Under the pieces are notes generated by a model. It was given only the letters and a program-made list of their open reading frames with translations, was not told where the DNA came from and made no database searches. Of a stretch of 8,765 nucleotides of DNA, positions 6,941-8,765 are shown in pieces. The translations under genes and the position numbers were made by a program. The stretch's first letter is position 1. The number at the start of each line of letters is the position of its first letter. Source of the DNA: Candidatus Stahliibacteriota bacterium (GTDB lineage: Bacteria; Hydrothermota; Tepidihabitantia; SM23-42); assembly GCA_030670605.1 (NCBI GenBank), contig DAOVBK010000049.1, positions 1 through 8,765 on the forward strand, in the 5' to 3' direction.

Positions 6941-7045
6941 TTCTATTAGTCTGACCAATCATGAATCGGACGTTCCGACCATCCGACAATGGGACGCATT
7001 CATAAGTCTGATTGTCCCATAGTCCTATTGTCTTATTGTCTCACA
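6941..7045. repeat. 8-bp periodic arrays, run 2 (GAC block then GTC block)
   Basis: GAC occurs at 6953, 6969, 6977, 6985 and 6993 in exact 8-bp phase, with one degenerate unit (ATG) at 6961. After a 13-bp step GTC follows at 7006, 7014, 7022, 7030 and 7038, again every 8 bp. GAC is the reverse complement of GTC, so the two blocks face each other: GACAATGGGAC (6985-6995) and GTCCCATAGTC (7014-7024) pair at 10 of 11 positions across an 18-nt loop. Confidence 0.85.
6951..6999 (+). repeat. 49-bp direct repeat, copy A
   Basis: This segment is identical to 7388-7436 except for one base (T here, A there, at repeat position 23). It includes the degenerate ATG unit at 6961, which shows that the segment was copied as a block. 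Both copies are preceded by GATTCTATTAGTCT, directly in copy A and with about 55 bp of extra array in copy B. Confidence 0.95.
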
Positions 7046-7140
7046 GGAATAGCGGAACTCGTCTCGCGTACTAGCTGATGGCATATGGCTGATGGCACAT
7101 TGTTCAACTCCCACAATGGAATAGCGAGACTTGTCTCGCG
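7046..7140. repeat. Duplicated 23-bp element with inverted repeat GCGAGAC/GTCTCGC
   Basis: Two related 23-bp copies, 7046-7068 and 7118-7140, both run from GGAATAGCG to GTCTCGCG and differ at three central positions. The second contains a perfect inverted repeat GCGAGAC-TT-GTCTCGC (7124-7139); in the first two stem positions are mismatched. A 7-bp periodic array follows each copy within a few tens of bases, so element plus array may be a repeated module. Confidence 0.7.
7073..7100. repeat. 7-bp periodic RGC array, first
   Basis: Four units in exact 7-bp phase at 7073, 7080, 7087 and 7094: AGCTGAT, GGCATAT, GGCTGAT, GGCACAT. The consensus is RGC-NN-AT. Confidence 0.8.
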
Positions 7141-7171
7141 CTCAGGGCGCAGAGCAAGCTCGAATAGTAAT

Positions 7172-7206
7172 GGCATATGGCGAATGGCTAATAGCTAATT
7201 GCAGAA
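7172..7206. repeat. 7-bp periodic RGC array, second
   Basis: Units at 7172, 7179, 7186, 7193 and 7200: GGCATAT, GGCGAAT, GGCTAAT, AGCTAAT, TGCAGAA. Same consensus RGC-NN-AT as the first array, decaying in the last unit. Confidence 0.8.
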
Positions 7207-7221
7207 AGCAGACTATCAGTA

Positions 7222-7293
7222 GTCTTATTGTCGTATTGTCATATCAATGATTTGACTATCGGACTATCCGACCATCCGACCATAGGACCAAAT
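7222..7293. repeat. 8-bp periodic arrays, run 3 (GTC block then GAC block)
   Basis: GTC at 7222, 7230 and 7238, then GAC at 7254, 7262, 7270, 7278 and 7286. The step between the two blocks is 16 bp, so the 8-bp phase is kept even across the change of orientation. Confidence 0.85.
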
Positions 7294-7321
7294 CTGTAGT
7301 GGCAGCGTCTACTCTGCAGGA

Positions 7322-7437
7322 TTCTATTAGTCTAATAGTCCTATTGTCTTATTGTCCGACTATGAGACTATGCGACAATCAGACCATCTGACCAATCATG
7401 AATCGGACGATCCGACCATCCGACAATGGGACGCATA
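7322..7437. repeat. 8-bp periodic arrays, run 4 (longest)
   Basis: GTC at 7330, 7338, 7346 and 7354, then GAC at 7358, 7366, 7374, 7382, 7390, 7406, 7414, 7422 and 7430, with a degenerate unit at 7398. The blocks meet at the 7-bp palindrome GTCCGAC (7354-7360). The right-hand part (7388-7436) is copy B of the 49-bp repeat. The following 7438-7543 holds no repeat, no convincing gene and no hairpin that I can support. Confidence 0.85.
7388..7436 (+). repeat. 49-bp direct repeat, copy B
   Basis: Second copy of the 6951-6999 segment, 437 bp away, with a single mismatch. It ends just before the non-repetitive stretch that leads to the iorA promoter. Confidence 0.95.
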
Positions 7438-7543
7438 TGAATCCAGTCGAGCTCCTCAACGAGCAGGGTTCGCAACGACTCTGTGTGTCTCTGCATCACG
7501 TCCTCCTGATAACGATGTCCTGGCGCACTAACTGTAGCACTGA

Positions 7544-7571
7544 TTGACTTACTGTCTGTTCTGTGTATAAT
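7544..7571 (+). promoter_or_regulatory. Sigma70-type promoter of iorA
   Basis: TTGACT at 7544-7549, a 16-bp spacer, perfect TATAAT at 7566-7571, then 8 nt before the ATG at 7580. An in-frame TAA at 7568-7570 inside the -10 box excludes an upstream start. The mRNA is predicted to be leaderless or to have a leader of 1-2 nt. Confidence 0.8.
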
Positions 7572-7579
7572 GGGCAGTC

Positions 7580-8765
7580 ATGAAATCACTCCTGTCAGGC
7601 AACGAAGCAGTTGCCCGGGGTGCATGGGAGGCGGGTTGTCGTGTTGCTGCTGCATATCCAGGCACACCGTCCACAGAAATACTGGAAAACATCATCACCT
7701 ATCCAGAGATTAATGTGGAGTGGGCAGTTAATGAAAAAGTTGCGCTCGAAGTCGCTGCAGGTGCGTGTTTTTCTGGTGCACGTGCCCTCAGTGCAATGAA
7801 ACACGTTGGCCTCAACGTTGCTGCTGATCCGTTTTTCACGATGGGTTATTCAGGTGTAACCGGCGGACTCGTCATTGTTTCAGCTGACGACCCAGGCATG
7901 TGGTCTTCACAGAACGAACAGGACAACAGGCATTATGGCCGACACGCCAAAGTTCCTATCTTAGAACCATCTGATTCACATGAAGCAAGAATGTTCACAA
8001 AACTGGCTTTTGACATTTCCGAAAAATTTGATACGCCAGTGCTCCTCAGATTGACAACGCGGATTTGCCACTCAACCTGCATCGTCGAGCTAGGGATGCG
8101 AAAAGAGCTTTCAATCAAAGGGTACACAAAAGACATCAACAAGCGACTTGCCCTGCCTGCCCATGCCCGACGACTTCATGTCATTGTTGAAGAACGGCTC
8201 AACAAGCTTGCGGCATTCAGTGAAACATTTCCATACAATCGCATTGAGTGGGGCAAAAAGAATCTCGGCATAATCACATCAGGCATATCATACCAGTATG
8301 CACGGGAGGTCTGGCCGGATGCCAGTTTTCTGAAACTATCCTTTAGTCATCCCATCCCGGAAAAGCTCATCAAGAAATTCGCCCGTGCGGTGAAAAAGGT
8401 TATCGTCATTGAAGAAGGCGATCCGATACTGGAAATTGAAATAAAGGCACTCGGTATCAAGGTAGTCGGCAAGGACAAAATCCCTCGGTGTGGTGAATTG
8501 ACCCCAGATATTCTGCGCAGGAGTTTCTCCAAGAAACCGAAAAAACAAACCAGGCAGAAAACCCCTGCACGACCACCGGTGCTGTGTCCTGGCTGTCCGC
8601 ACCGACCGGTCTTTCATATCATGAAAAAAATGAAGCTCGCGGTCATAGGAGACATTGGCTGTTATACGCTTGGCGCTCTTCCTCCACTCAGCTCCATGGA
8701 TACGTGCATCTGTATGGGTGCGTCAATCACAAATGCGCACGGTTTTGAACAAGCGCTGGGAACAG
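7580..8765 (+). CDS. iorA: Indolepyruvate:ferredoxin oxidoreductase, alpha subunit (5' part)
   Basis: The frame stays open from ATG 7580 to the window end (395 codons), about two thirds of a typical 580-600 residue IorA. IorAB converts aryl pyruvates (indolepyruvate, phenylpyruvate) to aryl-acetyl-CoA with reduction of ferredoxin, in the cytoplasm. Family motifs: LLSGNEAVARGAWEAG (4-19), AYPGTPSTEI (25-34), VNEKVALEVAAGA (50-62), MKHVGLNVAADP (73-84), ADDPGMWSSQNEQDNRHYGR (102-121), KVPILEPSD (124-132) and FDTPVLLRLTTR (150-161). A C-terminal thiamine-diphosphate half starts with PPVLCPGCPHRPVF (332-345) and GDIGCYTLGALPPL (357-370). The ferredoxin-type 4Fe-4S domain normally found at the C-terminus would lie beyond the window, as would iorB. 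The start is supported by the promoter directly upstream and by the in-frame stop in its -10 box. Confidence 0.95.
   Translation, partial: MKSLLSGNEAVARGAWEAGCRVAAAYPGTPSTEILENIITYPEINVEWAVNEKVALEVAAGACFSGARALSAMKHVGLNVAADPFFTMGYSGVTGGLVIVSADDPGMWSSQNEQDNRHYGRHAKVPILEPSDSHEARMFTKLAFDISEKFDTPVLLRLTTRICHSTCIVELGMRKELSIKGYTKDINKRLALPAHARRLHVIVEERLNKLAAFSETFPYNRIEWGKKNLGIITSGISYQYAREVWPDASFLKLSFSHPIPEKLIKKFARAVKKVIVIEEGDPILEIEIKALGIKVVGKDKIPRCGELTPDILRRSFSKKPKKQTRQKTPARPPVLCPGCPHRPVFHIMKKMKLAVIGDIGCYTLGALPPLSSMDTCICMGASITNAHGFEQALGT

Noticed and set aside
3926..7437. Periodic arrays considered as CRISPR
   Set aside because: Units of 7-8 bp with two free bases contain no spacer-sized unique sequence and no conserved 23-40 bp repeat; no cas gene is nearby.
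7368..7496. 42-codon open frame on the minus strand preceded by AGGAGG at good spacing
   Set aside because: About half of it is the 8-bp repeat read in translation, the other genes here do not use ribosome binding sites, and no family is recognisable. The Shine-Dalgarno match is noted, but one short word is weak evidence.
7437..7543. Short plus-strand frame beginning at the ATG at 7437
   Set aside because: It is only 36 codons, has no promoter or ribosome binding site, and ends in the iorA promoter region; its sequence is not recognisable.

Overview
This 8.8 kb window looks like chromosomal DNA from an uncultured anaerobic bacterium that ferments amino acids. It carries the tail of a 2-oxoacid:ferredoxin oxidoreductase gamma subunit, a butyrate/branched-chain-acid kinase and the start of indolepyruvate:ferredoxin oxidoreductase alpha. 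Sigma70-type promoters and a Minf_1886-family gene point to Bacteria rather than Archaea. A candidate phylum such as WOR-3/Stahlbacteria would fit this mixture, but that placement is only an inference.

Layout: (1) 1-3920, plus strand: end of a kor/por-type gamma subunit, then two overlapping genes for nucleotidyltransferases, a small single-domain protein and a 972-residue protein with two GlnE-like halves. (2) 3921-4330, non-coding: an 8-bp periodic array, then a TCGA-rich block full of small hairpins, then a promoter. (3) 4331-5586: a Minf_1886-family gene (+) converging on a gene for an exported TPR-like protein (-). (4) 5587-5820: divergent promoter region with short direct repeats. (5) 5821-6891: buk. 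(6) 6892-7579, non-coding: several strictly periodic 8-bp and 7-bp arrays in both orientations, with a duplicated 49-bp segment. (7) 7580-end: iorA, cut by the window edge.

Metabolic reading: Kor/Por and Ior enzymes turn 2-oxoacids from amino-acid deamination into acyl-CoA plus reduced ferredoxin. A phosphotransacylase (not in this window) would make the acyl-phosphate, and Buk would recover ATP. The nucleotidyltransferases beside them are GlnE-like in architecture, suggesting control of a protein by nucleotidylation, but the target is unknown.

Two features stand out. First, all four transcription units that begin in the window have the same promoter layout: TTGAC[T/A/C], exactly 16 bp, then TATNNT, then only 5 or 8 nt before the ATG. 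An in-frame stop lies inside or touching each -10 box, so the mRNAs should be leaderless or nearly so. Second, the intergenic regions contain arrays with units GTC-NN-AT-N (8 bp) or RGC-NN-AT (7 bp), held in exact phase although the NN positions vary. I know of no named family that matches these arrays.
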